A stretch of DNA of 64,000 nucleotides from Spinacia oleracea (GCF_020520425.1 NC_079490.1:7998001-8062000); one strand, 5' to 3'; positions 51,273-62,549 are shown, numbered from the stretch's first letter. Notes: generated by a model from the sequence alone, not told the origin. A program made the numbers and translations.

Positions 51273-51974
51273 ATACATTAACTAATTATCTAATAGTAAA
51301 CTCGATGAAGGCCGTAAATTCGCCCTTTATAACAATGAGATGTTTTATTAGCCCCTTCATGTTTAAATATTACGGAAACTCTTTTTGTTCCTTTTATAAT
51401 TGTCACTTTAACCAACTTTCTCTGTTTTTTTAAATTGTCGCCTTGTTTAATTAGCTTCCCCTGTTTCTTTTTAATTGTCGCATTTGGATTCGGGACAACG
51501 TCCACCTGAGATTTGTAAATCTGATTGCAAAAAGAAGCTTGACATAATTGCAGATTTGCAGAGTAACAAATACAAGTTCTTTGATACATTGAACTACATA
51601 CCTTCCTTAAATTCATACAGTCTAACTAGTTTTTGGGCCGTGACATAGTCATTACTTGGATAGGCAAGAACAACTCAATAATCATACGCAAACAATAAAA
51701 AATTAAAAATATATGAACAGGTAGTCAATTAATCGTACATGAATTAATTGACCCACGTGGCCACTTGTATTTTTTTTTTTTTTTTTTGACGGGATCCACT
51801 TGTATAATTATACCCTATATTCTGATTTTCTATTCATCTAGTTTCACACTTAAATATGATATCATTTTCACCCAATTGCAAAAAACTACCTCACTTGCAC
51901 ACCTTCTCTTTTACCTTAATTCGTGTAAAAACAGTAACCGTAAATAACATATAGGAACGGAGGTGGTATTATTT
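51273..51974. other. Intergenic, nothing recognised
   Basis: AT-rich, with a T-run at 51771-51787. No supported gene. Confidence 0.35.
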
Positions 51975-52362
51975 AGGGCGTGTTCGGCGGTAGCGTTTGA
52001 GGTATCGGGTAACGGTTAGCGGTAGAGGTATCGGTTGAAAAATTTATATGTGTTTGACAAGGTAGCGGTTTAGGTAGAGGTTAACGGTAGAGATAGCAGT
52101 TGGGTAGCTTTTGTCAAACGTTAAAATTAATAGCGTTTAAGGTAGCGGATAACGTTTGACAAACTTATAGTAAGGTTTTAAACAATATTCCGGATTTTAT
52201 TTTATTTTATAATATCAACCACTACTTTTACCGAACACTCGTATTAGTTACCCGCTACTTTGACATCTAACTGTTACCCGCTACTATTCACCGCTACCTG
52301 CTACGCGCAACTCAACCACTAACCGCTACCCGCTACCGCTAATTTTGTCAAACAGAGCTTTA
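51975..52362. mobile_element. TAGCGGT-rich inverted-repeat element
   Basis: The left end GGGCGTGTTCGGCGGTAGCG and the right end CTACCGCTAATTTTGTC then AAACAGAGC are imperfectly inverted. Subterminal regions are arrays of TAGCGGTT on the left and ACCGCTACC on the right. The flanking duplication is unclear. A truncated relative lies at 3826-3990. Confidence 0.6.
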
Positions 52363-52575
52363 CTCTGTATCAATTATCTTGTTGTTAGTTTCAAAAAAAA
52401 AGTATCATGTTGATCGTTCCAATTGTTTTTCTTTTTTTTAAGGAATGATCGTTCCAATCGTTAAAAATGATTTGATAAATTAAATGTGTTTTTTTTATAT
52501 ATATTTCACAATAATATATTTCATACTCCCTCCCTCTCTTTTATTCTTTACGTTTGGTATTTTATACGCGTTTTA

Positions 52576-52860
52576 ACGACTAACTAGTTTTTGGGCCCGG
52601 GCGATGCCCCGGGTTACTCCATTAATAACATTCACATTTACTTATATTTTTTTGCAATGATAACATGAAACATGTAATAGCTTAGTGGTAAAAGATTTAT
52701 TATTTAAACTCAACAAGGTTAGGGGTTCAAACCTTACGTAAACCATGTTTGACATTTTCTAAATGTATATGAAAATTACATGGAACGAACGATCCATAAA
52801 CAAAGTGCCATGTGTTACGCATACTTTCTTATAGACGCCTTTTAATATATAGTATAGATT
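52576..52860 (+). repeat. Unclassified repeat with GC hairpin and internal pol III-like boxes
   Basis: It starts ACTAGTTTTTGGGCCCGGGC, with a strong hairpin (CCCGGGCGATGCCCCGGG), and ends TTTTAATATATAGTATAGATT. Inside, TAGCTTAGTGGTAAAAGA and AGGGGTTCAAACCTTACG match A and B boxes about 40 bp apart. Another ACTAGTTTTTGGGCC start occurs at 51627. I recognise this as a dispersed plant repeat but cannot name the family. Confidence 0.4.
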
Positions 52861-53165
52861 AATGTGCATTGAGATTTTTCTAATTTTTTTTATTTAAATA
52901 AGGCAAATCACATTAATTTATAATGTTTTCACTTTTATCAAAATTATGATATTGGGAAAATAAGAAAAATTTAATGTTCCAATGGAAAAGTGCGAGAGAT
53001 TAAATGACCCAATGAATTTATTTGGTTGAAATAATAATTGGACACAAATTTTGATGGAATATTAAAGCATTTATGTGATAATATAAAAGGAAATACAAAG
53101 AACATTTTAGGACATTCAAAAAGGAAAACGCGCGTAAAGAACAAACAGAAAAGGAATGAGTACTA

Positions 53166-53882
53166 CTCCCTCCGTTTCTTTTTGTTTGTTACTCCCTCCG
53201 TATTTTTTTAAGAGATACACTTGGCCGGACACGGGTATTAAGAAGAATAATTGAATAAAATAAAATAATAAAGCAAGTGGGGTTGGATAGATATTTTAAT
53301 AATTAAATATGTGGGGACCATGTCATTTTGGTGGGTGGAGGGTGGAGTGTGTTTATGAAAATATTTGTTTAATAGGATGGTGGGTGATAGGGTATATTAG
53401 ATGTATTATTTAATTAGATGGTGGGGTTGATAAGTTACTAAAAATGGCAAGTGTATCTCTTAACTAAATACGGCCGGAAAAGACAAGTGTATCCCTTAAA
53501 AAAATACGGAGGGAGTACGTTTATTAACGTATAATAAGATTCTTTTTCTTTTTTATTTTAAATGCTTCAGATTCCATCATTTATATTAAAAATAAATAAA
53601 CTCAAGTAAAACCCCAATCAACTAATCATTACAACAACCAATAAGATTATTTTATTTATCAAAATGAACCAATAATGAAAAAGCACACAGATTGGTAACT
53701 TAACATATTTGGGAAATTGTAAAGAAATTTAATGAGTTGAAAAAATTGGACCAATTAAAATTAAAACTTGGCACAAAAAATGACAGTATAATAAGTTTAT
53801 AAAAGAAAAGATTCTCCCACGTAACAAACATTGTGAAACATCCTAAAAGTAATACGTAACAAACAAAAAGGAACGGAGAGAG
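53166..53882. mobile_element. Stowaway-like MITE interrupted by another Stowaway-like MITE
   Basis: The outer ends CTCCCTCCGTTTCTTTTTG and CAAAAAGGAACGGAGAGAG are inverted, with TA on both sides (53164-53165 and 53883-53884). Without the insert it is about 390 bp. Confidence 0.8.
53192..53515. mobile_element. Nested Stowaway-like MITE, 324 bp
   Basis: The ends CTCCCTCCGTATTTTTTTAA and TTAAAAAAATACGGAGGGAG are inverted, with TA on both sides (53190-53191 and 53516-53517). It sits 26 bp inside the outer element. A sister copy is at 62809-63135. Confidence 0.85.
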
Positions 53883-53884
53883 TA

Positions 53885-54199
53885 TTTATCAATTATCAAA
53901 GTATAATATGTGAATAGTGTAGAAATCGCAAACGTTGCGAGTATTAAAAATTGGAGGAAGTATATTATTGTGCAAGGTCCTAAAAAAATTCACAACAATT
54001 TATCAATCATTGTTGGCGATTTATACGTAAGATAAAACATAGTCAGGTGGGATCTTGTTAGATTCGTCTTAATGTGTATTTTTATAACATTAACTTTTTA
54101 TAATTTTTGTTTAAAGAGAATTAAAAATCTTAATGATCAAAGTTGTGCATTGGCATGCGTGAAAGTGATAAACGTTGCTAGTAAAAATGATCAGAGGAA

Positions 54200-54200
<1 letters not shown>
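53885..54200. repeat. Two partial Stowaway copies in opposite orientation
   Basis: 53890-53963 matches the right part of the family at 46802-47060 (AACGTTGCGAGTATTAAAAA, then GGAGGAAG followed by TA). 54020-54200 matches the left part inverted (GGTGGGATCTTGTTAGATTC, TTGGCATGCGTGAAAGT) and ends GAGGAAG at the TA microsatellite. Confidence 0.6.

Positions 54201-54290
<90 letters not shown>
54201..54290. repeat. (TA)45 microsatellite
   Basis: An uninterrupted run of 45 TA units starts directly after the GAGGAAG end of a Stowaway fragment, 450 bp upstream of the NF-YB start codon. Confidence 0.97.
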
Positions 54291-54291
<1 letters not shown>

Positions 54292-54739
54292 TTAAGGTGC
54301 ACCCTCTTACATTTTTAGTGAAATCGGCAATAAATAAAACTAATATTGACTGCACGAGTGCACGTTGTCTTTCTATTATTTCTTTTATTATTTTTTTTTA
54401 CGAAAATAATTTCTAAAATTTAGCACCCCTTATTTGTTGTATTTTCGCCTTGAGTTTGTACCTACTAGCTAGCAATTGTACTAAATTGGCTACACTAGCT
54501 ACTCAAAACAAACACAAGTTAAAATTAGATTTCTTAATAGCTTAGAGAGCGAGTCCCACGGTCAAAATTAACCAAGAACTTTCCACTTCACTAGCCTATT
54601 TTCATGCTTCTTTTGCCATTTAATCACAATCATTAACAAACCTTAATCTTCCTAATTAGCACTAAATTAATCCAAATTCTCCTCTAATAAAACATTATTA
54701 CTTGCAAAACTTAACAAGTAAAACCAAAAAAAAAAAGTC

Positions 54740-54835
54740 ATGGATGGTGAAAACCTTAGGATCAAACAAGAAAGAATCAAAGAAGAAAGTCCCGAACGCC
54801 CTTCTTCCAAAACCAACAACAACAACAACAACGAT

Positions 54836-54872
<37 letters not shown>

Positions 54873-55510
54873 CGAGTAATAAAGAGCAAGATCGATTCCT
54901 CCCAATAGCAAATGTAGGGAGAATCATGAAAAAGACGCTTCCATCAAACGGGAAAATTTCAAAGGACGCAAAAGAGACCGTACAAGAATGTGTTTCCGAG
55001 TTTATAAGCTTTGTTACCGGAGAAGCATCCGATAAATGCCAAAGAGAAAAGAGGAAAACAATCAATGGTGATGATATAATTTGGGCAATTACTACTCTTG
55101 GTTTCGAGGATTACGTTAATCCTTTGAAGTTTTACCTTAATAGGTATAGGGATACTGAAGGGGAGAAAGTTAATCTTCCTAAACACCAACAACACCAACA
55201 ACAACAACAACAACGAACAACAACAACAACAACAACGGATCATCAACAACAACTACACCAACACAGGCTACTACAACAACAACACCAACAACAACACGAA
55301 CATTTTCAACAACAAGTTGTTGATCAAGGGTTGTCACCTTTTGGTAGTACTACTAATAGTAGTATATATTCTTCTACCAACACATTGTTGCTTCCTCATC
55401 AACCGCCTTTTCCCGGGCCGGAGCAACCGTTTTCTTTGCCGTTTTCACCGAGTTCTATTCAGAAGAATTACCAACACCAAGATCAAATTGACTCTGTTGG
55501 CCATTGGTGA
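54740..55510 (+). CDS. NF-YB7: NF-YB7-like CCAAT-binding transcription factor subunit
   Basis: This intronless frame encodes 256 aa; the ATG at 54740 is the first in frame before the conserved region. NF-YB pairs with NF-YC through its histone fold, and the dimer recruits NF-YA or CCT proteins to DNA in the nucleus. The histone fold spans about residues 51-142: [69 protein letters not shown]. Lys at the SKDAKET position places it in the non-LEC1 class. VGRIMKKxLPx[33 protein letters not shown] and the C-terminal 'ID-S-x-HW' closely fit Arabidopsis NF-YB7. Two low-complexity regions flank the fold: poly-Asn (residues 26-44, AAC repeats) and a Gln/His/Thr-rich tail (about 148-205). The AAC and CAA runs could vary in length between plants. 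Confidence 0.95.
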
Positions 55511-56109
55511 AGAGGGGAAGCAATTTTCTCTTTAAACTTTTTTATTTTTTTTCTTTCTAAATTTTTTGGTATTCTTTTGTTTTTTATTATTTGTTCATTT
55601 TTTGGTTACTATGGAATAATAATGTCATACACATAGCAATATAGCATAACATATATATGGGAGGGGGAAAAACATATACTTATTTCAAAGATGTAAACAA
55701 ATTCAATTTTTTTAATTTTTTTTGGAGGGGAAAAACAAATTCAAACTTAATTAATTAGCTCTTTATTGTCATTTTGATGATATGAGCTATACATATTTTT
55801 TGAATAGATTTTTTTTAGTAGAATGAGCTATATACTTAGTATATATTTTTAAACACACATAGAAGTGATTCCATTTAATTATATAATACAATTTATATAG
55901 ATAGGTAAGTATATTTAAAATTTTGTTTCTTTATGATTGAACTTATTTAACTTGAAATAGATATATGTCAAATATTATATTTTTGTTAAAGTTTATTGTA
56001 CCAATTTTAGTGAATATGTTTAATATATGTGTAATGTATATGCATGTATACTATATATAACTTAGAATTGAAATATTTTAACTTTTAATGGACTACATGA
56101 TGTAAGTTG
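55511..56109. other. 3' UTR and downstream flank of NF-YB7-like gene
   Basis: AT-rich sequence with several T-runs. No other gene or bounded repeat. Confidence 0.4.
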
Positions 56110-56121
56110 TAATAATTCATT

Positions 56122-56339
56122 AATTTTTTTTCTTTTTTGAATGTAAGATGAAGTGCATGTCTTATCGGGTCGGAATCCCCTACGGGTTAATCCGCCCAGA
56201 TTAGCAGGCTAGACACTTTGAGAGTGTGGGGGATGATAAGGGGAACCCTCCCTCAAAGTGTCCCTAGTGGGGATGATACCTCCAACCTTTTAGTTGAAAG
56301 GTGGAATCTTTTCCACAAGGCCAAGGCATTGCTTGGTTT
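56122..56339 (-). mobile_element. Probable tRNA-derived SINE, minus strand
   Basis: Read on the minus strand it starts near CCAAGCAATGCCTTGGCC, with TTGGCCTTGTGG (A-box-like) and AAAGGTTGGAGGTATC (degenerate B-box-like). It ends in an A-rich tail, seen as TTTTTTTTCTTTTTTG at 56124-56139. Flanks TAATAATTCATT (56110-56121) and TAATACTTCATT (56340-56351) match at 11 of 12 bases. Confidence 0.55.
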
Positions 56340-56394
56340 TAATACTTCATTGTAATACCATTGTTTTACCATGTTCATAATACCTTATGTTCTA

Positions 56395-56564
56395 CCAATT
56401 GTCTGTTGGTTCAGTGGTGATTGGGGCTGAAATTGGTAGGGAGAACCCATGTTCGATCCCCCGCAACAACAATTGGGAGGGGAGCGGAACCTATCCACCC
56501 AAAACTCGCCCCGAATCCGGATTAGCCTCAGGGGTGAACCGGGTGGTAACACCAAAAATAAAAA
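56395..56564 (+). mobile_element. tRNA-derived SINE, copy 2
   Basis: Same family as 6444-6617: A box TGGTTCAGTGGTGATT, B box TGTTCGATCCCC, ending CACCAAAAATAAAA. A perfect 13-bp duplication ACCTTATGTTCTA flanks it (56382-56394 and 56565-56577). Confidence 0.9.
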
Positions 56565-56739
56565 ACCTTATGTTCTAGTCTGTTTGTACTATTTTTGGAC
56601 ATGTAAATTTACTATCTTACTCTTTCCTACCAAAAATATTTATACTTTTACATTCTTTATCATTTTTTTACACTCTAACAACCTCTTACTATATCTATAT
56701 TTTTATTATATTTACCCACATTTAACATGGAATTGATTT

Positions 56740-56865
56740 TCCTATTTATTAGAATTGATTTTGGCACTTTTATCGCGAGAGCACTTTTTATGTGCTCTAC
56801 TCATAAGGAGTGCCAATATAAATTATGGGTGTCCAAAATCAATTCCCCATTTTACATCATTTCTC
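56740..56865. repeat. Palindromic GAATTGATTTTGGCAC repeat
   Basis: GAATTGATTTTGGCAC on the left and GTGTCCAAAATCAATTCC on the right form an inverted repeat around GAGCACTTTTTATGTGCTC. Related TTGATTTTGGCACACTC motifs occur at 57997-58045. The superfamily is unknown. Confidence 0.5.
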
Positions 56866-57170
56866 TCCTTTATCTTTGTTGTTTTTGTGTTTGATTAGTG
56901 CAGAATAATCGTCAACATTAAAATATAAAGAGAAAAAAATGTTAAAGAAGAGAAGTAAAAGATACAAGAATTTATGTGGTTTGATCAATAAGTCCGATTA
57001 TTACTCAGATTAGGGCTAATCTTACTCTATGATTTAGTCCACATGTAGGGATTTAGGAGTTTATCTTAACCTTCAATGGAGGAAACAATATGATTACTTT
57101 TTATAAGTCTTTTTAAAAGGCTTAATTCTAGTGATCGTTTTTTTTTATATATGCATGGGATTGGTGATTA

Positions 57171-57394
57171 CACTACAAAAAATTGTACCATGAACGACGG
57201 GATTCCCGTCGTTAAAGGCCAATAATCGTTGACATAAAAGGGGGCCGTCGTTAATGGAAAATCCCGTCGTTAACCCGTCGTACAAGACATTTGCGACGGT
57301 TGTTCCCATTTTTGTTTGGTTGAAAAGGCTTTTACGACGGAATTTTTGACCCGTCGTAATTAGGCTGTCGTTAAAGATACGAATTCTTGTAGTG
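57171..57394. mobile_element. CACTA-type MITE, 224 bp
   Basis: The left end CACTACAAAAAATT and the right end AATTCTTGTAGTG are inverted with one mismatch. TTA lies on both sides (57168-57170 and 57395-57397). Subterminal GACGGG/CCCGTCGTTAA units repeat in both orientations, as in CACTA elements. Confidence 0.85.
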
Positions 57395-57397
57395 TTA

Positions 57398-58785
57398 TCT
57401 TATGATCCTTTTTCATCTTATTTTTACTACTTATTTGTTAAAATTATGCCAGGTAAGGAAATTTCAGAAAAGAGTAAAAAAGATAGATTAAGAAAGACAA
57501 AAAAGCAGTTATAAAAAATATTCAAATCAGACTATACCAGACTAGAGCAAAATTAAACCATACTAGATAAAAAACTAGAAAATTCTTATCAGATCAAAAA
57601 TTAAAAAATTCAGACCAGACTAGTTATGGTGAATAGAGCCTAAATTGGACACCAAAGGTGATGATTGGAAGCACGTGAGTATTTGTTTCTTGGGAAGATT
57701 AAAGCACTAAAGCCAAGTTTAATTGCATATAGCTAATGATGCAGTGATGCTATTGCATTCACTATCGATCTCTATTCTCTAATGGCTCTATGTTGGATTT
57801 TTCTTTAAATTTCTCAAGAACATGAAATTAAACAAGTAGTGACAGATTCAACCAAAAGCAAGGGCCAAGTTATTTTTGTCCTAATTTGCATTTGTCTTGG
57901 TCTGTTGGATCTGTTTATCTGTTTGATGACTCATGATTTCATGAGTCATGACTCCACATGCACAATATGATTGTACGAGTATGGATAAATAATATCGAAA
58001 ATTGATTTTGGCACACTCATTAATTCTTGATTTTGGCACACTCGTTAATGGGTGATTTCATGAGTAAAGCTCAAAAAAATATTGCGTCAAAATCAAAATT
58101 TTAATATAGCCTTCAGTTTGTAGAAATAATAACTAGATTAACTACTCTTTAAAATTTTCTATTTTGGCTGCTTCAATATATCTTCATTCATTAATCTAAT
58201 TTTATTCGTATTTGTCAACTTTTCACTCTACTTAATGGGACCTTATTTATATTTTTAAATAATTCTCCTACTGTTGAGATTAGAAGGACCCATATGAATG
58301 ATTCTCTTTTTGAGTTTTTCTTGATTTACGCTGCTACATCCTATAATATCTTCGATCACAAAACATCATGTAGTAAGTATAAAATAGAACGTTTTATATA
58401 ATAAAAAGAGGACAAGTTGATAAAAGAAACAAACATAAATGAGCAAGAAAATATATTACATCTTATTTTCCTTTAACAAGCCTATATAACAAGCCTATCT
58501 AGCTAAAGAGTTGCAAAAATACTCATAAAAACAAATAGAGTAAACAAATCAAAACAAATCAAAAGGAAAAGTGAACATAAATTAGGATAGTCTTGTCATC
58601 AATAAAATTATATATCTCGATAAGTCTGGATATGGTGATCAATGACCGACCGCATCATATTCTGTCGAACAGTTATCTTATCAACAAACACGATGCAAAG
58701 TATGAATCGTCAAAATGTATTATCAGTTGTTTGACCTTTAACGTGATCTATAAGCAACTGGATTTTCTAAGGGCGACCCGGAGAG
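57398..58785. other. Intergenic, downstream of GA20ox
   Basis: AT-rich sequence that should contain the GA20ox 3' UTR next to 58786. No other gene is supported. Confidence 0.4.
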
Positions 58786-61700
58786 TTAGAGCAAATTGGA
58801 AGAGGGTAACCATTGAAAAAAGCTTTGTAGGGTAGTAACATCAGCTCTATAATGCATTTGGGTAAATTCCAACAATTGAGGCCATTTAAAATCAGGGTAT
58901 CTTCTGCTCATTGTTGTGTCTTCTTCTCTGTCAACAAGATCCTGTGGGGGCTTCACTACTTTGTCTTTTCTTGGATTCACAAAGAATACCAATGATCTTC
59001 TTTCCCTCTTTTTGTTCACCAATGCCCTATGCAAGCAACTCTTGTATCTCCCATTACACATTGCCTACATCATTATTACCATATACTTACAAATTACCAA
59101 TCATACTATAATCCAAAACTTTAAAACCAAAAAAAAAAAACTCACATTTTTAGGTTAGTGCATGAAATTTATGCAACTTATCAATATACATAAAACAAAT
59201 AAGATCGAAGATCAATATGACATCTTTACAATCATGACATGTTTGGCAGTATATTGGTTTGTCTCTTGCCTAGCAATAACCAGATGAATAAAGCACACCC
59301 TTATTTAACTTAGTATAAATGCACAAGTTAATAAACAATAAAACAAACTAGAACCACTATTCAATTACGTAGTAAGACTAGCACCAATTTTTAATACTAC
59401 GTTTGTGATTTATTTTATGATTCTTATCAACAACACAATAACAAGATATGACCACTTATTGTACTATATATTGTTTCACATACGGAGTATATTTTTTGAG
59501 GTGAGTCCAAAAACTCATGTCATGGCCCAAACAATTTAATATTTTAAAAAATTCTGGAACGTATGATGGGACAAGACACACTGTAAAAAATACAGACACA
59601 TGATATCTATATACTACGGAGTATATATCTACAGTAACCCCTAAAAAATGTTTACATTAAATCGAAATTAGTTACTAAACCATGTATTACTTCATAAACT
59701 TCCCTTTTAATTAAAAACATAAATTAATAAGCTTGAGTAAAAGATAGCTAACACAACTCTCATTGTTGTTATTGAACTTAATTCATTGATCCAAAATTTA
59801 TTCTTTTATATATACAATTGTTTATCAATTATCAAAATGCTAGGTAGTTTTTCATTTAAAATAATTTAAAAAGCCCTAGGGTTTCATTATATACGAAGAA
59901 CAACAACAAAAAATGAAGAAAAATACGAGTATATAATAAAATTAATAATTAATTACCATGAAAGTATCTCCAATGTTAATGACAAAGGCATCAAGTCTAG
60001 GTCGAACAGCTTGCCATTTGTTGTTAGCAAAAACTTCAAGGCCACCAACCAAGTCTTGATGTAGAATAGTCAAAGAGGTCGGGTCACAATGCGGACCGGT
60101 GCCAAAGGTTAGACTTGGTTCTTTGCATGGTGGGTATGAATTGCATCTCAATAGGGAGTTCCCATCTTCAAAAAACTTCCTAAAATGTTGTTTTTCAACT
60201 CCCAAACTTATACCCAATAGTTCAAATATTACTAAAGATAGATCTTTCATGGCTTCACAATATCTTTGGTACACCCACCTGTCGATATGTCAATGTACAT
60301 ATACATGTTATTGCAATGTTTAGACGCGTTACATAGATAAATAAATAAATCTGAAAAAATTATGATCACCTATAGTACTAGTGTACTACATAAAGCGGTT
60401 TCCTTCAATAATGTTTGAAGATTCATAAATTCCCAAAATACGCTACTTTTTCACTTATTTCCACTCTACCGTCCACGTCAGCAAAAAAGTCGGTCTATTT
60501 TTTTTTATAAAATCTACAATAAACCGCTATCTGAAACAGCGGTTTAAAGGGGTAAACCGCTATCTGAAATAGCAGCTTACGTATTTAATGAACCGTCATT
60601 TCAGGTAGCGGTTAACCCCTTATAAAACCACCGCCATCTGAGATAGCGGTTTGTTTTAAAACCGGGGAAACGCTGACGGGGAAAAAAACTTTTCTTTCTC
60701 CCTTGCTGACGTTGATGGTATGATGGAAATTAAGTTAGAAAGTAACGTATTTTAAAAATTATTGGATCTTTATACAATATTGAAGGAAATCACTCTACTA
60801 CATAGATACACAAAAATTTAACTTTTATTTAATCAAGACTGGCACGAAACTGATGAACAGTTACCTCGATCTACACTTTAAAATTACATAACTTTGTTTT
60901 ATAGCTTATTGTATCCGAATTGAACAACTGATGATGCTTTAGGGTTAAAATGTCCTAGTTGCGAGTTTTCAGTTTTCAATTTTTTCATGAAAGCTAAGAA
61001 CATTCTTTATATGAAATTTAACCATGTTACTCCGTATCATTTTCAACAATAATTACACTTTTCTACCATCGGTTAAATTCCCTACTTTACCCACTATTAT
61101 CCATTACTTTGCATTTTACTACCTTAATATTACTTTTTTGCACTTTTCTTATGCAGTTATATATACTCACTCGCCTCTCCTAAAAACAAGAGTATACAGT
61201 ACTACCTCCGTCCTGGAATACTCGAAACAGTTTGACTTTTTGCACTATTTATATAATTCACTTTGACCCTATTTTATTTCAAGTATATGAAAAAAAAAAC
61301 GTTAGTATATAATATATTGTTGGCTTCATCTTAATATATATTTTCAAAATATTAATATTTTATAAGTTTTTATAATATATACGGAGTAGTTAAAAATATT
61401 GGTGGTCAAAGTTGTGCATTGACAAGCGTGTCCAGTAAAAAATGTTGCGAGTATTCCGGGACGGAGGGAGTAATTGGGTACATAAAAAATGGAGGGATGA
61501 GTATGATTCATTAATTTATGGATAACTAGTTTGATAGTGACACCAAATAAACATACTAGTAGTAGTAAACTTACCCTGCAAATTCAAACTCATCCCCTAA
61601 TGAAGATTTGATGTAATCGGACACAATAACCCCCTCTTGATCATCATCATTATCAACATAATTATACCCAAAAGAGAAAGTTTCTTTCCAAGGAAGTTGT

Positions 61701-62098
61701 TTAGAGAATCTATGAGCATGAGCACCAGAATAACCACACATTTCCCCTTTATTCTTCTGAACCCTTAACTTCTTCTCCATAGGCAACTTAAAAAGCCCGT
61801 CCATTTGATCATGGGCGGCCCGGATGAGGCTCGAGTCGACCCGATGGTTCGTCACTTGGAAGAACCCATGGGTCATACATGCCTTATTGATTGACTCAGA
61901 AGCTTGTTTGATAGCCTCCTCATCACCCCTAAAGAAGCCTTCTAAGTCAACCAATGGCTCATTGAGCACATCATGGTTTCCTTGTTGGTTATTACTATCG
62001 GGTTCGTAACCCGACCCTTTAGACCATATGAACTCTTTTGGTAATTTGGGTTGGTTTTGGATCATGGATGGATCAAACATTATGCATGGTGAAGACAT
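58786..62098 (-). CDS. GA20ox: Gibberellin 20-oxidase
   Basis: Three exons on the minus strand: 62098-61575, 60278-59957 and 59064-58786, all with GT-AG introns. The total of 1125 nt gives 374 aa, the usual GA20ox length. The enzyme is a soluble Fe(II)/2-oxoglutarate-dependent dioxygenase that oxidises C-20 of GA12/GA53 stepwise to make GA9/GA20. Visible signatures are LPWKETFSFGY (about 135-145, GA20ox-specific), the iron ligands in GTGPHCDPTSLTIL (His238, Asp240) and CLHRAL (His294), and the 2-oxoglutarate-binding Arg304-x-Ser306. The substrate-region motif usually written NYYPPC reads NSYPPC here (221-226). Start choice: the ATG at 62098 begins MSSPCIMFDP, fitting the family; an in-frame upstream ATG at 62170 would add a basic/Ile-rich tail and is unlikely. 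GA20ox genes are typically feedback-regulated; no element for this was identified. Confidence 0.95.
60393..60795. mobile_element. MULE-type MITE in GA20ox intron 1
   Basis: The left end AAGCGGTTTCCTTCAATAAT and the right end inverting to GAGTGATTTCCTTCAATATT are imperfect inverted repeats extending about 75 bp. The same 9 bp, TACTACATA, flanks both sides (60384-60392 and 60796-60804). The interior has repeated palindromic units (AACCGCTATCTGAAA, ATAGCGGTTT). Confidence 0.8.
61202..61470. mobile_element. Stowaway MITE in GA20ox intron 1
   Basis: The left end CTACCTCCGTCCTGGAATAC and the right end GTATTCCGGGACGGAGGGAG are inverted, with TA on each side (61200-61201 and 61471-61472). Same family as 51011-51270. 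It ends 104 bp from the exon 1 donor. Confidence 0.85.
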
Positions 62099-62204
62099 AA
62101 TTAGTGTACTAATTTCTTGTTTAATTTTTGATTGGAAATATATGATGATAATTTTTTTTTTTAAGTGCAAATTTCAAGTGTATTTCAATCAAACAATGTG
62201 GGTG

Positions 62205-62213
62205 CTATATATA
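62205..62213 (-). promoter_or_regulatory. TATA box of GA20ox
   Basis: TATATATAG on the minus strand lies about 107 nt upstream of the ATG at 62098, a usual plant spacing that puts transcription start near 62175. Confidence 0.6.
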
Positions 62214-62549
62214 GAAAGAGATATTTAATGGAGGGGCCAACAATTATTATGGACCATTGGGAAGTACATATTGAGATTTGAGAAGAGGCTACAAAGATTG
62301 ATGATGTCATGATATTGGAGGGGGATGTCACTCTTTTTATCTTTCACTAGCCAACAATGTTAGCTCTTTGCAATGCAAGCTGTTTTTGACCTTTTCTTTC
62401 TCAAGTTTTTGTTTCAATGGTTTGTCTTGTTGCTATTTCAAAACCTGCTTGTTCCCTAGGGCTTTACTTAGGGTGAACATGGATCGAGTATCCAAATCGA
62501 CATCCATATCGTTATCGGATTGGGTATTCGGTAAACAATAACATTAATG

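Noticed and set aside
52676..52740. Possible tRNA gene
   Set aside because: A and B boxes are present but acceptor and anticodon stems do not pair convincingly. More likely part of a tRNA-derived repeat.
54072..54416. Open frame with a long Ile-Tyr repeat
   Set aside because: It is a translation of the (TA)45 microsatellite.
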